Assembly (NCBI RefSeq): GCF_023278565.1
Contig: NC_064676.1
Span: 868,001 to 932,000, forward strand
DNA length: 64,000 nucleotides
Direction: 5' to 3'
From: Colletotrichum lupini
Lineage: Eukaryota; Ascomycota; Sordariomycetes; Glomerellales; Glomerellaceae
Made by a program: the position numbers and the translations under genes. Under the pieces are notes generated by a model. That model searched no databases. It was not told the origin of the DNA and worked only from the letters and a program-made list of their open reading frames with translations. Within the stretch, counting starts at the first letter, position 1. Each line of letters begins with the position of its first letter. Shown here in pieces: positions 9,831-22,003 of the stretch.

Positions 9831-12800
9831 AACTTAGCTATAAAGTATAATTAGCGTTATTCGCGAATAACCTATTTATAAAGACGAAGAGTTTAGCTAT
9901 AGTTAGATTTAATAGTACGAATATAAGCCCTCGGTCTAAGTATTCTATTTACTATTTAATATAACGGTTTAGCGTAACGTAATTAATAAACGATAGATCT
10001 ACTTAGTATTAAGTAGTAAACGACGTATTAAAAGCTACCTCTAGTTAGTAAATTAATATAATATAGGCACTTCGAGCTCGCTACTCGATAAATTATTATT
10101 TAGTATTTAATACCGAGGGGTTAACTTACTTAAGCTTCTTCCCTTAGTTCTTCTATCTAAGCACTATATTAATACCTTTTAGTAAGACAATCCCGCCGTT
10201 AAAAATAAGCGGCTCGTTAGCTAATAATTACTACTTTAGTTTAGTTAGTAGCTTAGCGCGCTTAAGCTTAGTTTCTTCTTTTTAACTAAAAGTCTTATCT
10301 AATAATCTAATAGTATTATCGGTCTATATACTAATAATACTAAATAATCCGCTTTCTCCTATTGAGATTAATAAGCATAGATCGAACGTAAATATTATTA
10401 TCTAGAGCATCTTTAAATAATACTTATTATATATTACTTACTAATAAGTACTAAATTTTACGAGACTATATAGTAGCTATACGACGTATAAAATAGTGCC
10501 CTTAGGGTATAGATAATAGATCTAAGCTAATAATTAGGTAAAAACCTTACGGTAAAGAGGTTAGCTCGATTATATATATATTTAAGTAATATCTTATAAC
10601 TAAATAATATAGCCTTCTTAGATTAGGGTCGGGGCTAGGGCGAGGATTAGATATTAACTAGTTCTTTAGATTATCGGTAACTACATAAGGATCTCCTTCT
10701 TCCCCTCGTTATTATACCCTTATATAACTAAATAAGACTTTTCGATAGGGTTAAGTCCTAGGTTTTTAATCTCGTTAATAAATCGAGACTTAAATATCCT
10801 TATATCCCTATGTTCAGGGCTAAGTTAAATAAATTTAATTACCCCTCTCTCTACTAGTCCTAAAAGCTCCTTATTAATAAATTCTATAAAAAGTACTCCT
10901 AAGGTAGTAATAATGCCCTTATTATAGAGCTTAGTAACTAGCTTAAGATTTACCTCCTCTTTAAATATAAAGTAGGTCGTAGTTATAAAAGTATTACTAT
11001 AGCCGCGCTATATTAATATTCTTCTAGTCCTCCTATTCCGTAATAAAAGGTCGTCGTTAATTACGACAACGATCTCGTCGAGGACTTCGTTTATAGCGGC
11101 GCTACTATTAGTTAGCTAGTTAATTACGGGGATTAGTAAGCGGTCGACGTGCTCTATTATCGTAGCCGGCGGCTCGGGGTCGACCTCCTCTGAGTACTAG
11201 GGTTTAACTATAGTAGCCCAGAAGCTTATTAGGCCGTAAGGTAATTCTACTATATAAGTAGTACTATTTATTAAGACGAGCTTAAATAGGCCTTTCTATC
11301 CCTTACCTTCTCGCTAGACTTTAATATTTAATTATAATAGTAAATTAATAATATAAGAGATATTTAGTCCGTTTTAAATAGCTAGTACCTCGCTCACTTA
11401 CTTACTAATATAAAGTCTGCGGACTTCTCTTATTACTTTCTTAACTACCTCTATACGTTAAGTAATATTTAGTAACGGTAGAGATTTATTAGAAGTGCGC
11501 AAAAAAGCTCCGAAAACGAGGAGTATAAGAACGAGGCTATTTAGGCTAACTATATCGTTAACTACCTTAATTACGGCCTAAAGTATAGCCTCTGTGCTCA
11601 TCGATAGGCACTTATTTTAAATAATATCGTATACCTTTTTAAGTACTACGTAGTATTTCTTAGCCTTATTAATACTATTATAAGCTTTAATAAGTACTTC
11701 CTTAACTTTAATAAATATAGATCTAATAAAAGATTTAAACTCTATAGTACTAAAGTTCTTATTAGTATCTATAATAATCTAGTCTAGCGGACCGAGGTAG
11801 ACGTCGATTTAATATAGCCAAAGAGCCTCCTATATATGCTTTATAATTATATTCGCAAGGAACCTTACTACTTAGAAAGAAGTAGTAGTATTAACGATAT
11901 AAAGCACTAGTCGGTTAGTACCCTTATAATCTATTAAGTATATTACGTTAATTATAACTTTATAATTAAAATCGTAATTATCTCGTAAAGTAAATTTAAA
12001 TCGGCTAGGGGTAGTAGCGTTAAGTTAGTATTATTAGTAGATCTTCGTAAGCTTCTCGAGGGCTATAATCTCTATATCGTTACTAAACTACTAAAGTAGC
12101 TTTAAGAGACGAGGAACCGAAGGGTAGCTAAAGCGCCGATATAAGTAGTATAATTCGCCCTCCGTTAGGTAGTTAGCAATAGCTTTCTTATCGTTAAAGA
12201 GCAAAAGCTAAGGGTATCCCTATTTACGAATAATAAGTACTATAATATCTCCCTTAACTAGTAAGTTATTAATATTATTAAAGTATACTCCTAGCTTATC
12301 TATATCCCTTAGGTAGTATAAAAAAGGAGTATTAGTTAGTAAGATATAAAAAGTAATACTACCGAATGGGGTACTAACGACCGTAGATCTTAATAACCTT
12401 ACGGGTTTATTATTACTAAATTAAATACCTACCTCGCTAGCTCTAGAAATATTAAGAATAACTTTAAGTTATTACTACTATAATACGAGGAGTTAAGAGT
12501 AGCCCGTAGTTAAGAATTCCGTAGCGCCGGTATTAAGTATAATACCTTAGAAGTCCCCTAACGAGTACTTCCTATTTAATAAAAAAGAGGTCGCTAGTTC
12601 CGTAGGCTTAGTTAACCCGTTAATAGAGGTAGTATTAATAAGGCTATGCTTTATTACCTAAGTAGCGAGGATATTTATAAAGGTTCTATTACTAATAGTA
12701 GTCGTAAAGTATATTATTAAGATCTAGACTTCGTCCTCGTAGTTATTCTTATAGTTAAAGTCGAGGCTATTAAAGTATTAGATTATAGTATTATTATCGT

Positions 12801-12904
12801 CGTCGTTAGTAGGGGCGGTTCCCTTATAAAAAGCAAGGAACTATGAGTATAAGCTCGGTATAGATCTCTTATTTCTTTCTTTATTATTTTTATACTTCTT
12901 ATAT

Positions 12905-12990
12905 ACCTAACGTCGCTCTTTTTCTAAGTGCTTAGTTAACTAATAGCCGGTCTTATAATAAATAAAACACTTTTTATTAGTAGTACTACG
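12905..12990 (-). pseudogene. Decayed copia Gag zinc knuckle
   Basis: Minus strand reads T-N-K-K-C-F-I-Y-Y-K-T-G-Y-stop-L-T-K-H. Restoring Cys at the Tyr positions by C/T or G/A transitions gives the usual CX2CX3GCWX4H knuckle of copia Gag (inference). The spacing and the surviving Cys, Gly and His make the assignment reasonable. Confidence 0.65.
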
Positions 12991-14542
12991 GCCGCGTTAA
13001 TTCCGTTTATTAAATCGGGTCTCTTTACTAGAGCTACTATAAATACGGTCGGTCTAGTAAGTAGCGGGGACCTCTTTATTATAAGTACTATCTTAGAGAT
13101 ACTACTACTTACTACGGTCGCGCTCTCTTTTTATAATATTAATCAAAGTACTAAGCTAGTAATAGATACTAATAAATATAAGTACCGGGTTAAGTATAAT
13201 AAGTCTATATTCTAATATACTACTTACGTAGTAGAGGAGTTAGTTACTTATATTAAAAATAGATCCCTAAGTAGCTAGCGCCTCGTAAAGGATTATAATA
13301 CGGTTAATTAGCGCCTATAGAATCTATTAGTTCGACTTACCTAGGTTCTTACGAACTATAAAGTACTAGTAGAAGTTATAGAGCTTAGCGAGGTAGTTTT
13401 AACGGCTCGTAAGCGGCTCGAAGTATTCTTAGGTCCTTTAGTATATTACGTTAAAGCTAAGCGGGTTAGAAATATTACTAAGTTAGTCAAAGTAAAAAGT
13501 TAACGCCCTTCCCTTAAGCATATTTAAAAAAGCACTAGAATAGTATCGTCCGCTAATTCCCGCCCGTTAATATAATATTTTAAAAATCTAAAGCTTTTTA
13601 TTAAAAACATCGTACTTCTCGCTACTATACTTATTCTTATTATTATAGAGCTTAGTAAGGTTAATTAATTAGTGGGTATCGGGTATAATATCGTTTTTAG
13701 TTTTTACGTCGAAGTGTAATATCTAACGGGGTAAATTTCGTTATTAAGTAATAATAACTTCATTCTTTAGTTCTTCCTCCTCTTCTTCTTAGAGAGGTAG
13801 TAGGTCGGTTAGTTAATAACGAGGTTAAAATTAGAATTTTAATTATTAAGATTAAGCGAGTTAGGGTTATAAGGATTCTCTTACTATCTCTCTAGCTTAT
13901 TAAATAAGATTATCGGTATTTATTAGCTACGGGAGTAGTAAATAAAGGAAATAAAGATCGTAATATAATATATTAAAGTATTTAGTACGGCTATAATAAG
14001 CTACGATCTCCTTAGAAGTCTAGGTAGGGAAGTATTAGGTATTAAGGGCGCTAGTAATCTTTTTTACTATTTAACTACGATTTCTAATCGTTAGATTAAT
14101 ACTATTATTTATAAAAAAGTCTCTTAGCTTTTTAAGAATTGCACTTTTTACTCTTAAGAAGTCCCCTACCTCCTAGCTTTAAAAGTCGGTTTTAAAGTCC
14201 TTTTATAGCTCCTCGCCCGTTAGGCCGTTTCGATAGTAGCATCCTATTATATAGAGGATAAAAGTATTAAGCTTTTTATCGTTTATAAGAGCGGGTATAA
14301 TATTAAATAAGCCCTATTAAGTCAGGTTAACGTAGTCCTACTAGCGAATTAGAATTAGGTATAGTTCCGTAATTTAAAAGTATAAATAGGCTAGAGGTAA
14401 TATTAACTAATCGTTAGACCCTTCTTACTTACTACTAGGGCCGGCGGTTATTATAATATATTTACGAGGTAAGTTATATAGTAGAAAATTACCGTGGGAT
14501 ATAATTGTTATATTATAATTATAATATAACGTTAGTTAGGTT

Positions 14543-14547
14543 AAAAG
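14543..14547. repeat. Target site duplication AAAAG (left, inner element)
   Basis: AAAAG directly before the left inner LTR is repeated at 20877-20881 directly after the right inner LTR, showing a clean insertion into the copia element. Confidence 0.88.
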
Positions 14548-14771
14548 TATTATGGCAGTGGGTATTAGGGCCCCTGTGGGCCCCGTGGCTTAGCCTTAGG
14601 CTGCGAGGCTAAGCTCCTAGTAGTTACGTAACGAGCTAGACCGCTGGGCCCAAAGGGCTAGCTCGCCAGCTTCTGCCCACTGTTCTGTTTTTTCCCTCTT
14701 TACGTTAAGTCTTTAGTTAATTAGGTTAATATAATAGCGTTCTAACCTACCTTAAGTTCCCTTTTATAATA
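14548..14771 (+). repeat. 5' LTR of inner gypsy element
   Basis: 224 bp, begins TATTATGGCAGTGGG and ends TTATAATA. It aligns without gaps to 20653-20876 and all differences noted are transitions. The outer (left) part keeps TGG/CAG-containing sequence that is mutated in the partner copy. Confidence 0.92.
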
Positions 14772-17700
14772 CTACTTAACGTTACTTAATTAACTATTCT
14801 CTAGAGACGGAACGATAATATTTTAATTAATTAACTACTTATTATACTAACTAGCTATCCTTATTAAGAAAGCGTATAAAAGAGCTAAGCGATAGCCGAC
14901 CGAATTAATCGCACGTAAGTAGCGTAATTAATACCCCCTAAATATATACCCCCTTTACTAAACGTAATAATTAGAGAATATAGCTAAAGAGGCTAGGTCT
15001 CCTTTCGTACTAATGGCTTCTAGTAAAGTTACTACTTTTATAAGTCCTAATAAAGCGTCGTAGGCCCTAATAAAGGCGCTAAGCTCCTAGTTATTAACTT
15101 TAAAGTCGCGCTATCTAACTAATTAATAAAGCGCTTTTTACCCTCTACTACTTAGGCCGATCGCTTAGCATACTTTAGTAACGTAGCTAATTAGCTTACC
15201 TCGCTTATTTATATCCGTAACGATATCCTTTTTAAAAAGAATACTAAGTAGTATATCGACCTCGACCTTATCTAGGAGCTATACTTTAAAAACGACGGAA
15301 AGACCCTACTTAAATAGATCGAATAGTAGCTAAAGATGCGCATCGCTTAGTATTAATTAAAATAAGTCCTAGCTTTTACTATTAGCTAGCTAAGTAATAA
15401 TATAGAGCGCTTATATATAATAACCCGTAAGAACCTCGACCTTATGCGTATTATTATTATAGAGCTCTATATTACGAAGGAAGCCCTTACCTAAGCCTAT
15501 ATTAGTAATGTAGCTATAGTTAAAAGACTAGAGTAATTAGAGAACGGCTCTTAGGCTAGCTCTATTTAGAATATTACTACTCTTAGTACGTTAAAATAAC
15601 GGCTAGTATATTTAAAGACGTAGGGTAGCTACGAGACTACTCTAGCCTCGTCCTATCCCGTTACCCACGGCTCTTAGAAAATACTTAATATATTTATTTT
15701 TATAAGTAATAATACTAGCCTTAAGTTCGACTACTAGCTCTAGCGTATTATAAAGCGCTTAGAAAATGCTAATTATAATACGGATAGGTACCGCTTAGAG
15801 TATATTATTAATAAGATTAAAAGTAATACTACGGAGTTTATATACCTAATACTAATCTCTAACGAGATTACTATGGCCGAGTAGCTATTCTACGAGCTTA
15901 AGTCGGCTTATACTAGCTTAACTACTATAAACGACGCTAGTTATAAGCTAAATATACTCGCGATTACGCTTAAAGACGTCTATTAAAAGCGCTCTACGTT
16001 TACTAAGCTTACGCATATTAATAAGCTTCTAAAGTCTTAGTAAAAGCGCCGTTTTTATAATAAGCTACCTATATATTTTCGTAACTAGGCTATGTTAAAG
16101 TACTTAGATAATACGGTTACTTTTTAAAAATATACTAAGTACGTTACCTAGCTAGCTAACGCAATATAGCCCCTTTTTATAAAGGACCGCCCGGTTAAGG
16201 CTTCTAACTAGACTTACTAAACCTCGGGTAAAAGTAATAAAAGTAGCGGAAATAATAGAGGTACTAGAGGTACTAGATAGGACCGAGGTCGCACCTCTAC
16301 TTACGAGATAATCCCTAAAGCCCTATATTAGAAACTTAAAAATAATAGCGCTTATTTTATTTATAATAATACTAAATATATCTCTAAGGACTGCCCTAAG
16401 AAGCCGAAGACTACTATAGCCGCTATTAACGCTACCGAGGGCCCTATTAAAATAGAGTCGGGTTCGGAAAACTAGAACCCCTAGTAAAAGTAAACTCTTA
16501 GCTAGGGGATACGTATAAAAAGGATAGAAGATTAGTAATTAATTTAGTAAACTTATAGGATCTCGTAGGGGGCTAGCCCCTTAAGATAGAGCTTATATTA
16601 GTATTTAATAAATATAAAATTCGCTTAAGAGCCTTATTTAATATAGGAGCTAATAAGTACGGATTTATAAATAACTACGTAACCCTTTTATTATAATAGT
16701 TCTACATAGCCCCATCCTATAAATTATAATACCTAATCCTTATTATTAGATTTAATAGAGAGCGATTAGATAATACTAGCGTAGTATAGACCGCTAATTT
16801 ATATATTAATTAATAGGTCTTTTTAAAAGCACCCCTCCTTTAGCTTAATACGGGCCGCTACGACTTAATCCTAGGGCGGAAGTAGTTTAAATACTACGGG
16901 GTAAACCCTAATATTCGCTACTAACGTTTAATATAGCCTAAGGACCTATTACTATAAGAGACGCCCTTTATTATTATTAAGGATATTAAGGACCTGTGTG
17001 CCCCGGAAGTTATTAATATATAATACTAAATCGACGCTAACCGCTAGTAGGACCTATTCGAAATAAATATAACCTACTATAACTAAAAGCTCTAGTAATA
17101 GCGGGCAAAGGGCATACTAATTAGGATATTACTACGCTTACTAAAGACGATAGCCCGTTAAATATAGTAGTTAGACGAGGCTAAGAATGCGAGGAAGATA
17201 GAACGCGCCCTTAATAATATTAGTATTGCCCCCGTAAAGAGGGCTAAGTAGTAAAAACTATACTTAGTAATAGTATAAATAGATATTACTTTTATTAGCG
17301 CTCCCGCTTTTAAAAAAAACCTAAGGCGGAACGATATTAAAATAGGCTCTATATTACTCTATAAGCTTAACCGTATTATAGAGGATAAAAAGGAGGAGGT
17401 AGACCCTTTATACGACGACGACTAAGTTACTTACGACCTTATAGTAACGAACTTACTAAAGTATTTGCGGCCTTAGACCGACGTCTTTAGTAAAGCTATT
17501 AGTAATATACTAGCGCCTTATAGGCCGTATAATTATAAAATCGAGCTCTTAAATAGCGGTAGGGAAAAGCTAACTTACTACTCTCTATATAAGTAGTTAG
17601 TACCCGAGCTAGAGGCTATAAAGGCCTATTTATTAAAGCACTTATAAAAGGGATTTATCGAGCTAAGTAATGCTCTTTTTATATTACCGACGCTATTTAT

Positions 17701-17789
17701 AAAGAAGTATAATAGTAGCCTACGCTTTTACGTTAACTTTTATAAGCTTAATAAGGTTATAAAAAAAGACCGCTACTTATTATTACTTA

Positions 17790-18180
17790 TTAACAAGACC
17801 CTCGCGCGGCTAAGTAGAGTAAAGGTATTTACTAAGCTAGATATTAGGCAGGCCTTCTACCGTATCCGACTCGACCTAGCCTCTAAGGACTTAACGACGT
17901 TTAGAACCTATTATAGGGCGTATAAGTATAAGGTAGTACCCTTTAGGCTCTATAACGGGCCTATTATATACTAGTAATATATAAACGAGATATTAATAAA
18001 GTACTTAGACAACTTCTATATAGTATATATAAATAATATCCTAATCTTTTCCGACGACCCCCTCTAGTACTAAGAGTACGTTACTAAAGTACTAGACCGC
18101 TTATAAAAAGTAAGCTTATAAGCGGATATTAAAAAGTACGAATTTAGCGTTATTTTTACGAAGTACCTAGGCTTCGTAGT
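17790..18180 (+). pseudogene. Reverse transcriptase domain remnant of gypsy element
   Basis: Plus-strand frame reads KLDIRQAFYRIRLDLASKDL, then TTFRTYYRAYKYKVVPFRLY and YINNILIFSD, matching gypsy RT blocks. The catalytic YxDDI box appears as YINNI, as expected if both Asp codons changed by G-to-A. Several TAG/TAA stops follow. Confidence 0.9.
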
Positions 18181-20293
18181 TTTAATAAAAGGTATATAGC
18201 CGGACGAGGAAAAAGTCTTTATAGTTAGAAACTAAAAACTACTTATATTACTTAAGGATATTTAGTTTTTCCTTAGGTTTTATAACTTCTATAAGAGGTT
18301 TATAAAGAATTACGGCCGCCTAGCTAGGCCCCTTACGAGGCTAATAAGTAAGGGAGTTCTTTTTAACTTTAGCGCTAGCTACGAGACGGCTTTTAAAGTT
18401 ATAAAGCTAGCGCTAACGTTAGCGCCTATCCTCTATTACTTTAGGCTAGAGTTACTAACGTAGCTAGAAATAAACGCCTCTAACTCGGTATGCGCCGGGG
18501 CGCTATTATAATAATAAGAAAATAACGGGTTATAATACTTAATAGCTTTTTATTTAAAAACGATAAGTAGCGCAGAGCTTAACTACGCTATTTATAATAA
18601 AAAAATATTAGTAATAGTACTATACCTAGAAGAATAGCGCGCGGAGCTCGTAAGCTATAAATATAGGTTCGACGTTATTATAAACTATTAGCTACTACTA
18701 TTCTTTATAACTAAGCGCCTACTTAACTTATAATAAGCCTACTAAACTAGTATACTAGCAGACTTTAATTTTTAAATCTATTACTACCCGGGGAAGAAGA
18801 ACGTATTAGCTAATACCCTCTCGCAAAAAATAGAAAATATCCGCACTTAGTAAGTACTAAAAGAGGTTAATAAGATATAAGTCCTTATATCGCTAGGATT
18901 ACTATTTTTTAATATTATAACGGAGCTACGGGCGCTACTAGGCGCCGCCGTTAGTTAACTATAGCTTATAATTAGCTTATTTTTATTAAAAAACGAGCTA
19001 TAGGGGTACTTACTAATAAAGAAGATTCTAAAGCTTAATAGGGACCCTATTATAATATCTCTCGTGCTAATACGAGCGCTAGCGGCCGAAGGACGCGAGC
19101 GCTAGTCTATTTAAAATAACGGATTATTAATAATAAACGGGAAACTCGTAATACCCGAGGAGGAGAACCTCCGTACTATAGTTATTCGCAAAGTTTATAA
19201 ATAAAAACTCCTTACTTACTTAGGGCGTAATAAGGTCGTAAAAATAATTAAATAGCGGTATTACTAGCCGGGCCTAACGGTAGATGCTTACTAATACGTT
19301 TAGAACTACTATACTTATTACTAGTTATAAAAGCTGCGTAATAAACCCCTGGGGGAGCTAAGACCGCTATTAGTACCCGACTACCCGTAGTAATATATTT
19401 TTACTAACTTTATAACTATCCTTACTAATTAGAAAGGATTTAATAATATATAAGTAATAGTAGACTACCTAGGTAAAAGAGCGATATCTATTCCTTATTA
19501 TAAGATTATTATAGTAAAAAATATAAGCCGGATGTTCTATAAGCGGGTACTACCTATCTTCGGCTTATTAGAAACTATTACGTCGGACCGAGGCCCCTAA
19601 TTTATCTTTAACTTCTAGGGGGAGCTTTATAAGATCTATAAAGTTAAGCTATAGCTATTAACGGCGGATTATTTATAAACGGACGGCTAGACGGAGGTAC
19701 TAAACTAGTATATTTTATAATAGTTAAAATTACTAGTTAACTAATACTAAGATAACTAGAGCGATATGCTACCCGCGGTCGACTTTACTTATATTACCTA
19801 GCTTAGCGAGACTACGGGGCTATCGTTATATAAAATAGAATTCGGTTACTAACTACGGCTTTTTTTTAACTAGTCTAAGTAAACCCGCTAATTCGGCTCT
19901 ATAAAAGAGAAGCTAAACCGTACTAATACGTAGCGTATAGCTTAGGGGATATACGAGGCCTAGGAAATTATTAAGGGTAATATAAAAGTCGCTTAGGTAC
20001 GATATAAAAGGTATACTAACCGCCGTTAGCACTCGGACGACTTAAAAATAGGAGACTGGGTTTTTATTAATACCTCGTATTAAAAGTCCGCCGACGTAAA
20101 TAAATTATAGTAGCTATGGGCCGGCCTATAGCCTATTATTAGTACTAGATAGGGGGGTATATAGGTCGTAAAATTACTAGTAAGTAGTTAGGTATACCCG
20201 GTTTTCTATTTAAATAAGCTAAGGAAGGCTACTAATAACTTACTACCCGGGTAGAACTAAGAGCCGTCGCTACTAATTATTAACGACGACGGC

Positions 20294-20460
20294 GAGCCGG
20301 AGTACGAGGTCTCTAAAATAGTTAAGTTATACTTATATAGGGGAAAGCTATAGTACTAAGTAGATTAGAAGGGATATAATACGGATCTAACGTAGTACGA
20401 CGTAAAGAGCTTTAGGTATATACTAGCGGCGCTATAAGCGTTTTATTACTAATATTTAAT
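20294..20460 (+). pseudogene. Chromodomain remnant at the end of gypsy integrase
   Basis: Translation gives EPEYEVSKIVKLYLYRGKL, then K-G-Y-N-T-D-L-T and Y-D-V-K-S-F, interrupted by stops at positions where Gln or Trp are usual. This matches the E-x-E-x-x-x-x-I, Y-L-V-K-W-K-G-Y and W-x-x-x-x-x-F pattern of chromodomains fused to chromovirus integrases, which bind heterochromatic histone marks. Confidence 0.8.
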
Positions 20461-20633
20461 TACTAAAGGTCCGCTATAAAACCTAAATATATAAATAAAA
20501 GCCGCCGTAGCTAGCGATTCGCTACTATTAAGGGATAACGATAATATAATAGTAGTAATTACGGCTATAAATTCGCTAGAATAAGGGGTAATTAGGAGGT
20601 TTATTTTTCGGCGCTACGGACAGCGCCCTCTAG

Positions 20634-20650
20634 TATAGAGGGGGGGGGGT
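20634..20650 (+). other. Polypurine tract of inner gypsy element
   Basis: A run AGAG followed by about nine to ten G residues lies immediately 5' of the right LTR (20653). This is the expected position for the plus-strand primer, and it confirms the plus orientation of the element. Confidence 0.75.
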
Positions 20651-20652
20651 AA

Positions 20653-20876
20653 TATTATAGTAATAGGTATTAGGGCCCCTATGGGCCCCGTGGCTCAGCC
20701 TTAGGCTGCGAGGCTAAGCTCTTAGTAGTTACGTAACGAGCTAGACCGCTGGGCCTAAAGGGCTAGCTCGCTAGCTTCTACCTACTATTCTATTTTTTCC
20801 CTCTTTACGTTAAGTCTTTAGTTAATTAGGTTAATATAGCAGCGTTCCGACCTGCCTTAAGTTCCCTTTCGTAATA
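20653..20876 (+). repeat. 3' LTR of inner gypsy element
   Basis: 224 bp partner of 14548-14771. Its inward (left) part is mutated (TATTATAGTAATAGG) while its outward end keeps CCTTTCGTAATA, the reverse of the pattern in the 5' copy. Confidence 0.92.
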
Positions 20877-20881
20877 AAAAG
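20877..20881. repeat. Target site duplication AAAAG (right, inner element)
   Basis: Exact repeat of 14543-14547. Confidence 0.88.
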
Positions 20882-21772
20882 GAGCAGTAAGTCGGTCGTA
20901 GCGATCGTTTTAATAGCGGTGAGCGGGCTATTATTATTAGTTAGAAAATTCTGCTCTTTTAATAAGGTATATAAACAGAAGGTTACTAAGGTCGGCAAAA
21001 GGTCGTAAAAAGGGAAGAAAGGCCTTTTGCGACCGTACTTCTAGTAATAAATAGAGGATTCCGTTAGCTACTAATTAGCAATTCCTTTTAGTACTTCTCG
21101 TACCTTATTTTACTAGTCTAGTCTTAAAGCTTCCGTTAGGTTAGAAAGAGGTAGATTTATTAGTAATATAAAATAGATCCCTATTACTATTACTATTAAG
21201 ATCTTTTCCTTTCCTTAGTATCTCGGAATACTTCGCTATTAGTAAGAGATTTACTATTAACGTACTTATAATTCCGAAGGTCTTACTATTACTAAGCACT
21301 AGTACGCTAATAATCGTCGGATTAATCTCTTAGTAATTAATCTCCTCTCGCTTATTACTAATTTAAAATAGCGCTTAGCTATAATATATTTAAAATAGAT
21401 TCCTTTACGAGTAGTTCGATCAGAAAGAAGTTAGTAATAATAATAAAGCTAGTGAAGATAATATTAATAATAAAAGCGAGGTTAATAATAGTAATAAAGT
21501 AGTTAATCCTTTTATAATAATAGTCTTAATAAAAAAGATCGTACGTAATAGAGCGCGCTCTTAACGGCCCGCGACTAGTTAATTAGTCGTTAGCTAGTAG
21601 TAATAAAGGAGAGCTAAGGTAGTATAAACTAGGCCGCTTATCGTTAGTTAGATAAATAGAACTAAGTTAATAAGTTAGAATAGCTAGCGAGGTAGGTCGA
21701 GGCTATTTCTTCTATAATTATATCCTTACTAACCTACGGTAGAAATATATATATAATTTAATTACTAATTAG

Positions 21773-21998
21773 TATTAATATATACGTAAGTAGGTTAGAC
21801 CTTTTAAGTTACGACTAGGTTAATAGGTTAATATAGGTCTATTGCGTGTGTATAAGAGGGGAAGATCGTGGGCAGAGCCCGCGGTCCCTCAGTGGGTATA
21901 GGTAGGTGGAAGGGTCCGTCTGCACGGGCCTAGACTGCCTACCTACCACCCCTACCTAACTACCTAATAGGGCCCCTTTTCTGCCTCGTAATCCAACA
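21773..21998 (-). repeat. LTR, right copy of outer copia element
   Basis: 226 bp partner of 8755-8980. It starts TATTAA (mutated TGTTGG) and ends in intact CCAACA. The central stretch GGTCTATTGCGTGTGTATA is identical in both copies. Confidence 0.92.
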
Positions 21999-22003
21999 GT
22001 ATG
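21999..22003. repeat. Target site duplication GTATG (right, outer element)
   Basis: Exact repeat of 8750-8754, immediately after the terminal CCAACA of the right LTR. Confidence 0.9.

Larger units (their letters stand above)
14548..20876 (+). mobile_element. Chromodomain-containing Ty3/gypsy LTR retrotransposon, nested and RIP-degraded
   Basis: 6,329 bp with 224 bp LTRs and AAAAG target duplication, inserted in the copia element. Plus-strand landmarks in order: a Gag zinc knuckle near 16340-16400 (ends TKYISKDCPKK); reverse transcriptase near 17790-18180, including KLDIRQAFYRIRLD, TTFRTYYRAYKYKVVPF and YINNILIFSD (the YxDD box with Asp-to-Asn changes); RNase H to about 18720; an integrase with DG-x-TEVLN at about 19680-19710; and a C-terminal chromodomain-like block at 20294-20460. 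A G-run polypurine tract precedes the right LTR. The order RT-RH-IN-chromodomain identifies a chromovirus. Stops (mainly TAG and TAA) break every domain, so it is inactive. It jumped in after the copia insertion. Confidence 0.92.
8755..21998 (-). mobile_element. Ty1/copia-type LTR retrotransposon, RIP-degraded, interrupted by a nested element
   Basis: Bounded by 226 bp LTRs (TGTTGG...CCAACA) and the 5 bp duplication GTATG. Without the inner insertion the element is about 6.9 kb. The coding direction is minus. Around 12905-12990 the minus strand reads KKCFIYYKTG followed by a stop and LTKHLEKERR, a decayed CX2CX3GCWX4H zinc knuckle. Around 9715-9830 it reads a decayed RNase H block (SKRIT then SVLVLEVYG). 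The order gag knuckle then RNase H, with no chromodomain in this element, fits Ty1/copia. Stops are very frequent and nearly all changes are C-to-T or G-to-A. The frames left are short, so the element cannot encode its own proteins. The gag-proximal part (20882-21772) is separated from the rest by the nested gypsy element. Family-level assignment rests on two motifs only. Confidence 0.85.

Noticed and set aside
8755..21998. Long direct repeats as assembly duplication
   Set aside because: Both repeat pairs have intact terminal motifs and exact 5 bp target duplications, as expected for LTRs.
8755..21998. CRISPR array or mitochondrial insert as explanation of the AT-rich block
   Set aside because: No repeat-spacer periodicity; CpG is abundant and retrotransposon domains are readable, which fits RIP instead.
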